Assembly: GCF_029762515.1 (NCBI RefSeq)
Contig: NZ_JARVGN010000008.1
Location: 1-14,385 of the forward strand
Source: Methanocalculus sp.
GTDB taxonomy: Archaea > Halobacteriota > Methanomicrobia > Methanomicrobiales > Methanocorpusculaceae
DNA length: 14,385 bases
Direction: 5' to 3'
Part shown: in pieces, positions 7,676 through 14,385 of the stretch
How the letters are laid out: each line of letters starts with the position of its first letter
Position numbering within the stretch: position 1 is the stretch's first letter
Made by a program: the position numbers and the translations under genes
The notes under the pieces: generated by a model
Told to the model about the DNA's origin: nothing
The model's database searches: none
Seen by the model: only the letters and a program-made list of their open reading frames with translations

Positions 7676-7702
7676 TATTTATATTAAGTGAACGTTGTTT
7701 AC
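7676..7702 (-). promoter_or_regulatory. modABC promoter with upstream imperfect dyad
   Basis: The minus strand has the TATA box TATAAATA (7683-7676) and, four bases upstream of it, the imperfect dyad GTAAAC-AAC-GTTCAC (7702-7688, five of six positions symmetric). The dyad overlaps where TFB should bind, so a bound regulator could block or help initiation. Transcription would start near 7655, leaving a leader of about 35 bases. The same GTGAAC word occurs beside the moeA operator, but six bases is too short to claim a shared site. Confidence 0.45.
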
Positions 7703-7705
7703 ACA

Positions 7706-7730
7706 AAATCCGATGGTTTCCATTGGATTT
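7706..7730. repeat. 25-base near-perfect palindrome upstream of the modABC promoter
   Basis: Arms AAATCCGATGG (7706-7716) and CCATTGGATTT (7720-7730) are separated by TTT and match at 10 of 11 positions. It lies directly upstream of the modA TATA box and dyad and downstream of the fwdD-fwdB stop. It is not followed by a T-run on the minus strand, so it is a poor intrinsic terminator; a regulator site is more likely. The rest of the gap up to 7858 shows no gene and nothing else I can name. Confidence 0.55.
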
Positions 7731-7858
7731 GTATAGTGTTTGTTGTTGATTGGATGGGGTGAATGAATGGGTTAAATGAATGTGGTTATTTTTTTCATCA
7801 GATCCGGTTTGTGCATGTTCGCATACCAGAGCCGATCATATGCAGAAAAATGAGTATT

Positions 7859-9661
7859 TCATGATTCCGACAGGTGGGGGCGGCGATCATCATCAACCGG
7901 TATGATCGTGGCTTGGGCATCGATCTCTGAAGCAGGAGTGGCGATCTGTTGTGCATTCCCCTCCTGAATTGCTTTTAGGATCCGTCTGAGTAATTCGGCA
8001 TCATCGGGTTGTATGGAGTCCATCACCTTTTTGACCATGAGCGGTACGGTATCCATCCGGTACGCAATTCCCTCCGCATCAACTCCTGTCATCGCAACCG
8101 GTATGTGAAGGGTGGCAACAGCTGTACTCATTATCGGGAAAGGGTCGATAACAATTGTCGGGATTGTTGCAAGGTGTTCATTACAGGCTCGTGGGAAATG
8201 GGCACCCGGATCGCTTCCGATGATCACACATGCATCAACCTCTTTCCTTGCGAGCAGATCAATGGCAGAGGTTTCACCGGGATTAAAATATGTGACTCCC
8301 CGGGCAAAATCAACAGCATACGGATACCCGGTAAGAAAAGTAAAAGTCTGATTCGTGCCATTGACATTCCAGTGGCCACGCATCGGGGTGAGAGTATATT
8401 TTGTGTGCCGGTTTAGTTCATCAATGAGTTCGATCGCGTTTCTGACATTTTTATATTTTCCCCTGGATTGAGTTAGTCCGATACCGGTGAAAAATGCTCC
8501 GAATTTTGCGTTGAGTAATATCCGGGCGAGGTTGATTAATGTATCTTTTGGAACCCCGGCAACGCTGTCAGGAAGAACGCCCTCTTTCCCAAGGATAATG
8601 GCCCTGAGGGCAGAAAATACTGCATAGTCACCACCGGATTTTATCTGGATGAATTCATCGGCAACCTTTGCAGTTTCGGACTCCCTCACATCGACGACGA
8701 TTATTGTTCTGTCACAACTGGCATTTTCCAGAAAGTGGCTGTCAGAAAAGGTTGAATATCGGCTTAAATGCCGTGGGTGGGCTGCGAGTGGATTGGCACC
8801 CCAATAGACGACAACATCAGCACGGTGACGCACCTGACCAAGCGTACATCCGGGATGCCCGACCTCCTGGATCGCCATTATTGAAGGCCCATGGCATTCA
8901 GAAGAACAGTTATCGATGATGCCTCCGATACATTCTGCAATTTTGATGCCCACACATTGCGCCTCGCTGTGTGTTCCACTCCATCCAAAGAGTAAAGGCC
9001 GTTTTGCATTCCTGAGAACGTCTGCTGTGTATCGTATCGCCTCCTCATAGCTGGTCTCTTCCCATGCGCCTCCAACCTTTTTTATTGGTTTCATGAGGCG
9101 ATTTTGAGCTAAGAATTTGGCATTTCCAACAGAACAGGCATTTTGACATTCCACAACGCGGTTGTCCTGAAGTGTCAGTTTAATATCGTCGCAGAGGCAG
9201 CCGCAAAGAGGGCATGTAACATCCTGTACTGTTGTTGTGCCTTCAGGAGAGATGGTTGGACATCCACTGGAAGGCTGGTCATATCTGATCCCCCCCTCCT
9301 CCTCAAGCAGATCCCAGGCAGATACCAGTTCTTTTGATGTTGGCCGGATCTCCACCATGAGTGTTTTAAAATCGGGGGCACCGACCGAGTGCGTACCCGG
9401 GGGCAGGATAAAATTTGCATATGGTCCACACGGGAGAAAAATCTCTCCTGGGGCAACATCCGAAGATTCAACAGTTCTAAAAACGGTTTTTCCAGTGACT
9501 GTCTCTATCTCGACATTATCTCCATCTTCAATCCCCATATCGAAGAGATCAGCCGGGTGTATGAAGCAGAGTGATGTCTGCTTGGAGTATTCAGAACTCT
9601 CTTTATAATACAGTTGTTCCCCCTGTTTGATCGTTCTCCCACTGTTCATCATCATTTTCAT
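7859..9661 (-). CDS. fwdB: Formylmethanofuran dehydrogenase, fused subunits D and B
   Basis: A 600-residue protein joining two Fwd/Fmd subunits. Residues about 8-108 are subunit D, the molybdopterin-dinucleotide-binding barrel (GRTIKQGEQLYYKE, IHPADLFDMGIEDGD, CGPYANFILPPGT). After a linker, residues about 147-560 are catalytic subunit B. Its [4Fe-4S] cysteines lie in CPLCGCLCDD (150-159) and CQNACSVG (172-179). The metal ligand is Cys256 in SSECHGPS, a cysteine (TGC), not selenocysteine. MRGHWNVNGTNQ (427-438) and GSDPGAHFPRACNEH (482-496) are further family landmarks. The enzyme forms formate from CO2 at the Mo/W site for transfer to methanofuran. ATG 9661 is chosen over ATG 9691 because GAGGG sits six bases upstream. 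It lies 65 bases after the TrmO-like gene, apart from fwdA and fwdC. Confidence 0.92.
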   Translation of the reverse strand: MKMMMNSGRTIKQGEQLYYKESSEYSKQTSLCFIHPADLFDMGIEDGDNVEIETVTGKTVFRTVESSDVAPGEIFLPCGPYANFILPPGTHSVGAPDFKTLMVEIRPTSKELVSAWDLLEEEGGIRYDQPSSGCPTISPEGTTTVQDVTCPLCGCLCDDIKLTLQDNRVVECQNACSVGNAKFLAQNRLMKPIKKVGGAWEETSYEEAIRYTADVLRNAKRPLLFGWSGTHSEAQCVGIKIAECIGGIIDNCSSECHGPSIMAIQEVGHPGCTLGQVRHRADVVVYWGANPLAAHPRHLSRYSTFSDSHFLENASCDRTIIVVDVRESETAKVADEFIQIKSGGDYAVFSALRAIILGKEGVLPDSVAGVPKDTLINLARILLNAKFGAFFTGIGLTQSRGKYKNVRNAIELIDELNRHTKYTLTPMRGHWNVNGTNQTFTFLTGYPYAVDFARGVTYFNPGETSAIDLLARKEVDACVIIGSDPGAHFPRACNEHLATIPTIVIDPFPIMSTAVATLHIPVAMTGVDAEGIAYRMDTVPLMVKKVMDSIQPDDAELLRRILKAIQEGNAQQIATPASEIDAQATIIPVDDDRRPHLSES

Positions 9662-9667
9662 GTTTTT

Positions 9668-9672
9668 CCCTC
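9668..9672 (-). promoter_or_regulatory. Ribosome binding site that decides the fwdD-fwdB start
   Basis: GAGGG on the minus strand followed by six bases and ATG at 9661. The upstream in-frame ATG at 9691 has no such site, and the ten residues between them are not part of the subunit D fold. Confidence 0.6.
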
Positions 9673-9726
9673 GAAAATGCCCCCTCTTCATCGCATATAA
9701 TGAAAAAGGAGAGTGTCAGTAGAGTA

Positions 9727-10263
9727 TCAGCCGACATTCGTCCGCTTGCGATTCCTCAGCTCTTTTGGAGTGCAGTTCCAGTCAGAAATCTCATCCAGAT
9801 GCTGGTTATCGACCCATCCGCTTGATACCTCTTTCCGGTTATCAAACTGGTGGACATACGGCTTGATATCGAGGAGGGGTGTCCCATCAAGGATATCAAC
9901 TCCCTGAATCCGGAGTTGGTTGCCTTTGACTTCAAGCAGTCGGACTATTGAGATTCCTATTGGATTTGGGCGCTTGAAATGCCTGATTGCAAAGATTCCG
10001 CGTGTATGTTCGCCATCAAGAAATGGCCGCTGTAAGAGTGTATATCCATCGGCCCTGTCAAAATGGTACAGGAGAATGAGGTGGCTGAACGATTCGATCT
10101 CAGTCAGCCCCTCTTCAAACTCCGGTAAGAGTTCAATCGTTCCAATGGCATTATTAAAAATTCCCTGGATTGGTGTTTGTTCCTGTTCGGTGAATTCTGT
10201 TCTTACAACACCGATTGGGCGATAGATAACCTCTCTGTCTCTGATTTGTTGTTCGTTGTTCAT
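9727..10263 (-). CDS. TrmO (TsaA) family tRNA methyltransferase-like protein
   Basis: A 178-residue single-domain TsaA/TrmO family protein. Bacterial TrmO uses S-adenosylmethionine to methylate the t6A base at tRNA position 37. Visible family segments are YRPIGVVRTEF (14-24), GTIELLPEFEEGLTEIESFS (41-60), HLILLYHFDRA (61-71), RGIFAIRHFKRPNPIGIS (88-105) and GVDILDGTPLLDIKPYVHQF (121-140). The usual FATRSPxRPNPIG reads FAIRHFKRPNPIG, a changed but recognisable site. The C-terminal domain of longer bacterial TrmO is absent. ATG 10263 has GAGGT upstream. It sits 24 bases after the sulfite-reductase-like gene and before fwdD-fwdB, so it is probably in the same transcript. A role on a substrate other than tRNA is possible. 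Confidence 0.85.
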   Translation of the reverse strand: MNNEQQIRDREVIYRPIGVVRTEFTEQEQTPIQGIFNNAIGTIELLPEFEEGLTEIESFSHLILLYHFDRADGYTLLQRPFLDGEHTRGIFAIRHFKRPNPIGISIVRLLEVKGNQLRIQGVDILDGTPLLDIKPYVHQFDNRKEVSSGWVDNQHLDEISDWNCTPKELRNRKRTNVG

Positions 10264-10287
10264 ATGTAAACCTCATTTATGTGTTGT

Positions 10288-11172
10288 TCATTCTGTTGTG
10301 GATGCTGGAAAATCTCGCTGTATCCGTTTTTGAAAATCTGTAAATTTCATGGCATCCATCTGATCGGTAAGAATCTTTCCGCTATAGGCAAATCTGTATA
10401 TCCAGTCAATAACCCGTTCCACAACAGCTACAGCCTTTTCTTCCGAATCCACCACAATAAGCTCCCTTCCCTGCACCATGTGGCGTCCCCGCCGTCCTCC
10501 CACTGTGATCATATACCGGGGGGGGTGGCCTTTGATGATGTGGAACGGGCAGGAGTCAATGCACATTCCACAGTTCACACAGAGTGATTCGTCCAGGTGC
10601 AGAGAACCATTGACCATTATAATCGCTTTCTCTTTGCAGGTATGTGCACATGTCCCGCATCCCGTGCATAATCCCTCGTTCCGAATCGGAGTGCGAAGAC
10701 CGGTGATGCCGATCTCACTTGCCCGTTCGCTTGTGCAGCCGTTTGGGCATGAAGAGATGGCGATACGAACCCTGATTGGCATATCCCGCCCATGATGATT
10801 TTTATCAAGCTGGAATAGGATATTTCGTGTATCAATGATGGAAAAACGGCATCTGTCAGTCCCCGGACAGGCAGTAATATTCACAACCTCTTCATATTCT
10901 GCCCCTAGGAACACCTCTTGTTTCTCAAGATCCCTGAGAAGTCCGGGGATTTTATCAGATGGGACGTGGGGTATTTCTATTGTCTGGCGTATCGTCAGGT
11001 GAACAGTATCAATACCAATTTTTTTAGCGGCTTTTCCTACTGCTACCAGCTGATCAGGGGAAATGATTCCCCCTGGTATTCGGAGACGAACTATCCGGCA
11101 TTCTTTATTCAGCTCGGATATAACTCCTCCACTTTTTTCAAGTTTGTTTTCGATCTCAGGTCTGACTGACAT
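10288..11172 (-). CDS. Small sulfite/nitrite-reductase-like siroheme Fe-S protein with two [4Fe-4S] ferredoxin clusters
   Basis: A 294-residue redox protein of the dissimilatory-sulfite-reductase-like (Dsr-LP) kind widespread in methanogens. The ferredoxin-like half domain (about 15-85) includes RLRIPGGIISPDQL and HLTIRQTIEIPHV. The siroheme/[4Fe-4S] site follows, with Cys102 and Cys108 in CPGTDRC and Cys142 and Cys146 in SCPNGC. A bacterial-type ferredoxin insert carries two cluster motifs, CTGCGTCAHTC (169-179) and CVNCGMCIDSCP (198-209). It would carry out multi-electron reduction of a small S or N oxyanion or a related substrate; the true substrate of this group is mostly unknown. ATG 11172 is preferred over ATG 11250 because GAGGT (11177-11181) precedes it and the longer start would overlap the upstream gene. 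It follows the phosphoesterase gene by 22 bases. Confidence 0.87.
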   Translation of the reverse strand: MSVRPEIENKLEKSGGVISELNKECRIVRLRIPGGIISPDQLVAVGKAAKKIGIDTVHLTIRQTIEIPHVPSDKIPGLLRDLEKQEVFLGAEYEEVVNITACPGTDRCRFSIIDTRNILFQLDKNHHGRDMPIRVRIAISSCPNGCTSERASEIGITGLRTPIRNEGLCTGCGTCAHTCKEKAIIMVNGSLHLDESLCVNCGMCIDSCPFHIIKGHPPRYMITVGGRRGRHMVQGRELIVVDSEEKAVAVVERVIDWIYRFAYSGKILTDQMDAMKFTDFQKRIQRDFPASTTE

Positions 11173-11176
11173 GGTT

Positions 11177-11181
11177 ACCTC
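11177..11181 (-). promoter_or_regulatory. Ribosome binding site setting the start of the sulfite-reductase-like gene
   Basis: GAGGT on the minus strand, four bases before ATG 11172. The longer reading frame from 11250 lacks such a site and its extra 26 residues do not resemble the family. Confidence 0.6.
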
Positions 11182-11194
11182 GTGTGTTGTTGTA

Positions 11195-12550
11195 TCAGAG
11201 TTGTTCTTTGGGATTGAGGGGGGATAGTGTATGAACCGGCATAAGCTCACGGAATGTCATGGTTTCATCCATTGTCTTTACGAGATCATCGATCTCACTC
11301 ATCGGGATTGGGCGATAGCCAATCATTTCAGCGCTCACGTTGATTGTTTTTGTTTTTGGATTGAAGAAAGGATACCGGGTAAGATCCTTGTTATGTACAT
11401 GACCATGAATCACCCATCCATCAAACGGCCTGATGAGCTCCTCTGGATCGTGAATAAAAAGATATGGGATCTCCCGGTATTGCATAAGAAGGCAATGAGA
11501 CATAAATGGCCGGTAGGGATCGTGGTTTCCTTCAAGAAAGCTTATCCTTCCATTCAGCTGGTCAAGATAATATTCGGCCGGGTTCAGACTCTTATAGGCA
11601 AGATCTCCAAGGAATAGTACTCTGTCGGTCTTTTTTACGGTCCAGTTCCAGTTCCGGATGAGAATACGATTCATCTCTCCGGGATCACTCTGTAAAAACG
11701 GTCGCTTATAGCGGGGAATGCTGTTTTCATGACCAAGGTGGAGATCACTGATCGTGAAGATCTCTCCATCATCCCGTTTATGCGGCCTTGTTATCTGATA
11801 TCCCCTTTGAATTCTATATTCCCGGAGGGTTCTGCGTGCGTTTTTTCGTTGAACAGCCTGAAGAGGTGTGAGCCAGCGATCAAGTGGCAGATCGTATTCA
11901 GCAACAATTGTCCTGTCCCTCCGCAGAACCATCCTCAGAATGTCAATCCGGACGGGCCTGCCCGGAAGATCATGGGGATAGAGAGTACGTGCATCTCCGG
12001 ATTTCTTTCTGCTTTCTGCTATTCTGTTTTTTACCCTTTTATTCAGGCGAATTGCTACTCTCACGTCATTTTCAGGCGCTAATGGCGGGATGGTTGTCAT
12101 AGTTGCAGGGATTCCTGATACCATTGCATCCGCAAATGTATTCCCTCCGAGACTTATCGGTATTGTCCGGGAGAGATAATAGAAAAACGAACGTAAGCCT
12201 GGATTTGGGTGGAAAAGATAGAAGGAAACACTATCCTCTCCGGAAACAACAGGAGTTTCAAATGCCGATACCTGAATCTGTCCGGATCTCTGGCATGCAT
12301 ATGAAACAGCGATCATGATATCTTTCAGACTGCACCATTCATCTCCTGAGATAACAGCTCCGACAAGATAGGGATGTTGATCCGATCTCCTGCATAATCC
12401 GGAATCTCCACCCCACCATTCGAGTGCTCCAGGCAGCTTGGCATGCGGGATACCAAGTCGTAGATCCAGCTGGAACTTCTCATTTTCCCTCGTATTGGAA
12501 GCTATGCCTTGAATTTCAGAAATATTTGTATCGCTTGTTCCGCTGATCAT
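11195..12550 (-). CDS. Metallophosphoesterase with an unrecognised N-terminal domain
   Basis: A 451-residue two-part protein. The C-terminal part (about 262-425) is a calcineurin-like phosphoesterase with all metal motifs: DLH (269-271), GD (315-316), GNHD (341-344), a further His367 and HGHVH (382-386), ending in NVSAEMIGYRPI, typical of the small-phosphoesterase branch. It should bind two metal ions and hydrolyse a phosphoester; the substrate is unknown. I do not recognise residues 1-250. They include LGIPHAKLPGALEWWGGDSG (32-51), a possible globular core to about 160, and an Arg/Lys-rich stretch (RLNKRVKNRIAESRKKS, 168-184; RKNARRTLREYRIQRG, 235-250) that could contact nucleic acid. No signal peptide or membrane segment is seen. 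It sits between the SagB-type and sulfite-reductase-like genes with gaps of about 22 bases, so co-transcription is likely. ATG 12550 has no strong ribosome site. Confidence 0.8.
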   Translation of the reverse strand: MISGTSDTNISEIQGIASNTRENEKFQLDLRLGIPHAKLPGALEWWGGDSGLCRRSDQHPYLVGAVISGDEWCSLKDIMIAVSYACQRSGQIQVSAFETPVVSGEDSVSFYLFHPNPGLRSFFYYLSRTIPISLGGNTFADAMVSGIPATMTTIPPLAPENDVRVAIRLNKRVKNRIAESRKKSGDARTLYPHDLPGRPVRIDILRMVLRRDRTIVAEYDLPLDRWLTPLQAVQRKNARRTLREYRIQRGYQITRPHKRDDGEIFTISDLHLGHENSIPRYKRPFLQSDPGEMNRILIRNWNWTVKKTDRVLFLGDLAYKSLNPAEYYLDQLNGRISFLEGNHDPYRPFMSHCLLMQYREIPYLFIHDPEELIRPFDGWVIHGHVHNKDLTRYPFFNPKTKTINVSAEMIGYRPIPMSEIDDLVKTMDETMTFRELMPVHTLSPLNPKEQL

Positions 12551-12573
12551 GATCGGTCTGTCTTTGCTAAATC

Positions 12574-13320
12574 CTAATATTCAGGAACCGTCTTTCCGAC
12601 TGCAGCTATATAAAGTGGCCATTCTGAATTTGGATCATTACCTATCAGCTGTGTAACCATTTGATCGTGGAAGAGATCGATTGGATGGACTTTATAATCG
12701 ATACTTGCAGATGCCATAACCAAGGCCTGGCAGACGTGTCCTGCTTCAATCAGGACATTCCGGTATCCTCTGTTACCAAGTGCCCATACTGATCGGTAGG
12801 GAACTGCTGTCCAGATGAAGGTCACAGGAGCACGGGTTATCATCTTGAAATTCATGCTGGCAGTACCCATGGCAAATGGAATGTCAGAATCCTCTCTAAG
12901 TAATGCAATCTGGTGTTTTGAAGGTATATACTGGTACAGGCCTGTTGGAATGCCCTCAATTTCCCCGGCAACAAAATAGGTGTTTATCGGGTGCCGTCTC
13001 CCGGATGAGGGTACATTTCTTATTATTGTCTCCCTGTCCTGAACAGTTTTAACTCCCTGCATACACCAGAGCAGGTAGGAGAGTTCCTTCAGGTTCATGG
13101 ACGATCGTGAGAAGAACTCTACAGGCTCCCAATATTCAAGTGCATCCCGTGCAGAAACCTCCGGGAATTTGATCCGTTTTGGACTTGGCAGTTTTATTAT
13201 CTTTGCATCTTCTGGAATGGAATTTTCCTTTCGCGGCTCTGGAACTCTCAATATCATATCAAATGTTGAGAAGTCCGGATAGCTGGTATTTTCCATGAAT
13301 TCTTTCCCGGGATTGGTCAT
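12574..13320 (-). CDS. SagB-type nitroreductase-family flavin oxidoreductase
   Basis: A 248-residue FMN-dependent oxidoreductase of the SagB-type branch of the nitroreductase superfamily. Visible segments are EFFSRSSMNLKELSYLLWCM (68-87), the FMN-contact SSGRRHPINTYFV (105-117), GLYQYIPSKHQIALL (127-141), the aromatic dimer-region GNRGYRNVLIEAGHVCQALV (182-201) and a C-terminal PLYIAAVGKT. In bacteria SagB proteins oxidise azolines in peptide natural products, but single archaeal copies like this one have no known substrate, and no precursor peptide or SagC/SagD partner is visible here. ATG 13320 has AGGTGATC immediately upstream. It follows fwdC after 78 bases containing a T-run, so it may begin a separate transcript or be reached by read-through. 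Confidence 0.85.
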   Translation of the reverse strand: MTNPGKEFMENTSYPDFSTFDMILRVPEPRKENSIPEDAKIIKLPSPKRIKFPEVSARDALEYWEPVEFFSRSSMNLKELSYLLWCMQGVKTVQDRETIIRNVPSSGRRHPINTYFVAGEIEGIPTGLYQYIPSKHQIALLREDSDIPFAMGTASMNFKMITRAPVTFIWTAVPYRSVWALGNRGYRNVLIEAGHVCQALVMASASIDYKVHPIDLFHDQMVTQLIGNDPNSEWPLYIAAVGKTVPEY

Positions 13321-13383
13321 AGATCACCTGATTGCTGGTTGATTTGTTTTACTGTATTGAGGGGGAAACCCTCGGATTTTGTT

Positions 13384-13390
13384 AAAAAAA
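13384..13390 (-). terminator. Possible T-run terminator after fwdC
   Basis: Seven T residues on the minus strand begin eight bases after the fwdC stop, the usual form of an archaeal intrinsic terminator. A small hairpin (GAGGG and CCCTC arms, 13359-13373) lies further downstream. No clear TATA box is seen before the next gene, so partial read-through is likely. Confidence 0.4.
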
Positions 13391-13398
13391 GTGTATGT

Positions 13399-14202
13399 TC
13401 AGGCTTCCTGAACATAGAGATTTGCATACACTTCCTTTCCCTTGGATTTCGGATGGCGTTCTCCGAGATCGCCTATATAATGGGTGAAGGTTGCCTCAGT
13501 TCCATCTATCTTCTGCTCGACAGAACCCACTTTTTTGAATCCCGGGAGCATGTACTGGACAGATCCAAGGACATAAATGTCTCCTTTTACCATCTGCCCT
13601 CCTACACGCCCCTGGACATTGCCTTTGATGACAACTGTTCCACCTTCTGCGTGGGTTGAAACATGGATGAAGGCATCTTTCTCGATGATGATGGTTCCCC
13701 CGAGCATAAATGTCCCGATGTCATTTCCAGCGCTTCCCCTGATTCGGATTGTTCCTCCCCTCATGCCGCGCCAGTCGCCACGGTATGCGCATCCTACATG
13801 GTTCTGGGCGTTGCCTTCGACAACGATCTCTCCTCCTTCCATTGCAATGCCGCAGAATGAGTCAACATTCCCCATAACATGGATCTTTCCGCCTTTCATC
13901 CATCCGCCGACATACATATCGGCGTTTCCTTTTACAGTGATGGATCCGGCAGTCATTTTGTTGCCGATATACTTAATTCTGGAACAATCTCCATCAATGA
14001 GTATAGCCGTCTCTTCAGCCGTGTTTCCGGACTGCCCGGCGATCTCAAAGTAATCACCAAGTGTTACTTTTGTTTTTCCCTCATGTGCATCCAGATCTGC
14101 AATCTGCTTCAGCGACTTTCCAGCGAACGCATCAGGGGTGATATTATAACACTCAAGATAGAGTTCAGGCACTTTCGTTGGTTTTAATGTAATCTGAGCC
14201 AT
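13399..14202 (-). CDS. fwdC: Formylmethanofuran dehydrogenase subunit C
   Basis: A 267-residue FwdC/FmdC protein. After about 75 N-terminal residues it has a series of glycine-rich turns (GNADMYVGGWMKGG, GNVDSFCGIAMEGG, GNAQNHVGCAYRGDW, GSAGNDIGTFMLGG, GNVQGRVGGQMVKG; about 92-207). This is the right-handed beta-helix shared with the C-terminal domain of glutamate synthase. In the Fwd complex this subunit is structural, bridging the A and B subunits. It starts eight bases after the fwdA stop with GAGGTG just upstream, so it is tightly coupled to fwdA. It contains no D domain at its end, consistent with D being fused to B in this genome. Confidence 0.95.
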   Translation of the reverse strand: MAQITLKPTKVPELYLECYNITPDAFAGKSLKQIADLDAHEGKTKVTLGDYFEIAGQSGNTAEETAILIDGDCSRIKYIGNKMTAGSITVKGNADMYVGGWMKGGKIHVMGNVDSFCGIAMEGGEIVVEGNAQNHVGCAYRGDWRGMRGGTIRIRGSAGNDIGTFMLGGTIIIEKDAFIHVSTHAEGGTVVIKGNVQGRVGGQMVKGDIYVLGSVQYMLPGFKKVGSVEQKIDGTEATFTHYIGDLGERHPKSKGKEVYANLYVQEA

Positions 14203-14210
14203 AATGCACC

Positions 14211-14385
14211 TCAGGCCTCCACATCAAATTCTATCACGTAGGGGTTTGGAGCCAGATAATCCCGTACCTGGTACGTGTCAGATCCAACGGTATAGTCCTT
14301 CAGGAATTTATCCTGAATATCCCGTATGACCTGTGGATTCTCTGCAACATTCGGCTTCACCCAGATCGTTCTCTTGTTGCCATGG
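14211..14385 (-). CDS. fwdA: Formylmethanofuran dehydrogenase subunit A, C-terminal end (5' part outside window)
   Basis: Only the last 57 codons and the stop are present. The translation contains NKRTIWVKPNVAENPQVIRD, then FLKDYTVGSDTYQVRDYL and ends in PYVIEFDVEA. This matches the C-terminus of FwdA/FmdA, the amidohydrolase-type subunit that transfers formate onto methanofuran. The zinc-site motifs lie outside the window, so the call rests on this tail and on direct linkage to fwdC. Confidence 0.85.
   Translation of the reverse strand, partial: HGNKRTIWVKPNVAENPQVIRDIQDKFLKDYTVGSDTYQVRDYLAPNPYVIEFDVEA

Noticed and set aside
7706..7730. Palindrome as an intrinsic terminator or riboswitch stem
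   Set aside because: No T-run follows it on the transcribed strand, it has an A-C mismatch in the minus-strand RNA, and no larger conserved RNA fold is visible around it.
7859..9661. Selenocysteine codon in the catalytic subunit B
   Set aside because: The metal-ligand codon reads TGC (Cys), with no in-frame TGA.
12574..13320. RiPP biosynthesis cluster suggested by the SagB-type enzyme
   Set aside because: No precursor peptide, SagC/SagD-type cyclodehydratase or export gene is found nearby.
13577..13930. Glycine-rich periodic sequence, considered as a DNA repeat
   Set aside because: The period is at the protein level (beta-helix turns of FwdC) and is not a nucleotide repeat array.
13577..14053. 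A 158-codon plus-strand reading frame rich in Pro and Ser
   Set aside because: It is the mirror of the glycine-rich fwdC repeats, where Gly codons give Pro/Ser/Thr on the other strand.

Overview
The window comes from a methanogenic archaeon, most likely of the order Methanomicrobiales (inferred, not proven). Supporting signs are formylmethanofuran dehydrogenase genes (fwdA tail, fwdC, a fused fwdD-fwdB), a methanogen-type small sulfite-reductase-like protein, archaeal GGTGATC-type ribosome binding sites, and AT-rich promoters with archaeal TATA boxes. Every gene I can support lies on the minus strand, so the window is read from high to low coordinates. I see no convincing gene on the plus strand, no tRNA or rRNA, no CRISPR array and no transposase.

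Right part (about 14385 to 7859): the C-terminal end of fwdA is followed directly by fwdC, then a T-run that could end transcription. Four genes that are not Fwd subunits come next: a SagB-type flavin oxidoreductase, a metallophosphoesterase with an unrecognised N-terminal half, a sulfite-reductase-like siroheme/Fe-S protein, and a TrmO (TsaA) family tRNA-methyltransferase-like protein. After these comes one gene in which the molybdopterin-binding subunit D is joined in front of the catalytic subunit B. The Fwd/Fmd enzyme reduces CO2 to formylmethanofuran and needs a tungsten or molybdenum bis-pterin cofactor.

Middle part (7858 to 2725): a complete modABC-type molybdate/tungstate ABC importer, then about 0.9 kb with no intact gene, then a second substrate-binding lipoprotein and permease pair without an ATPase of their own. 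The gene-free stretch holds a clearly decayed ABC ATPase: P-loop region, signature, Walker B and H-loop remnants are spread over several frames with stops. The second importer may therefore depend on ModC.

Left part (2608 to 1): two tandem, translationally coupled MoeA-type molybdenum insertases. The second carries a C-terminal PBP-like domain that runs off the window edge.

Together the window reads as one metal-supply and metal-use unit: oxyanion import (two systems), insertion into molybdopterin (two MoeA), and the Mo/W enzyme itself. Each of the three import/insertion promoters has a dyad-symmetric sequence next to or downstream of a TATA-like box, which suggests specific regulation, possibly by metal supply.
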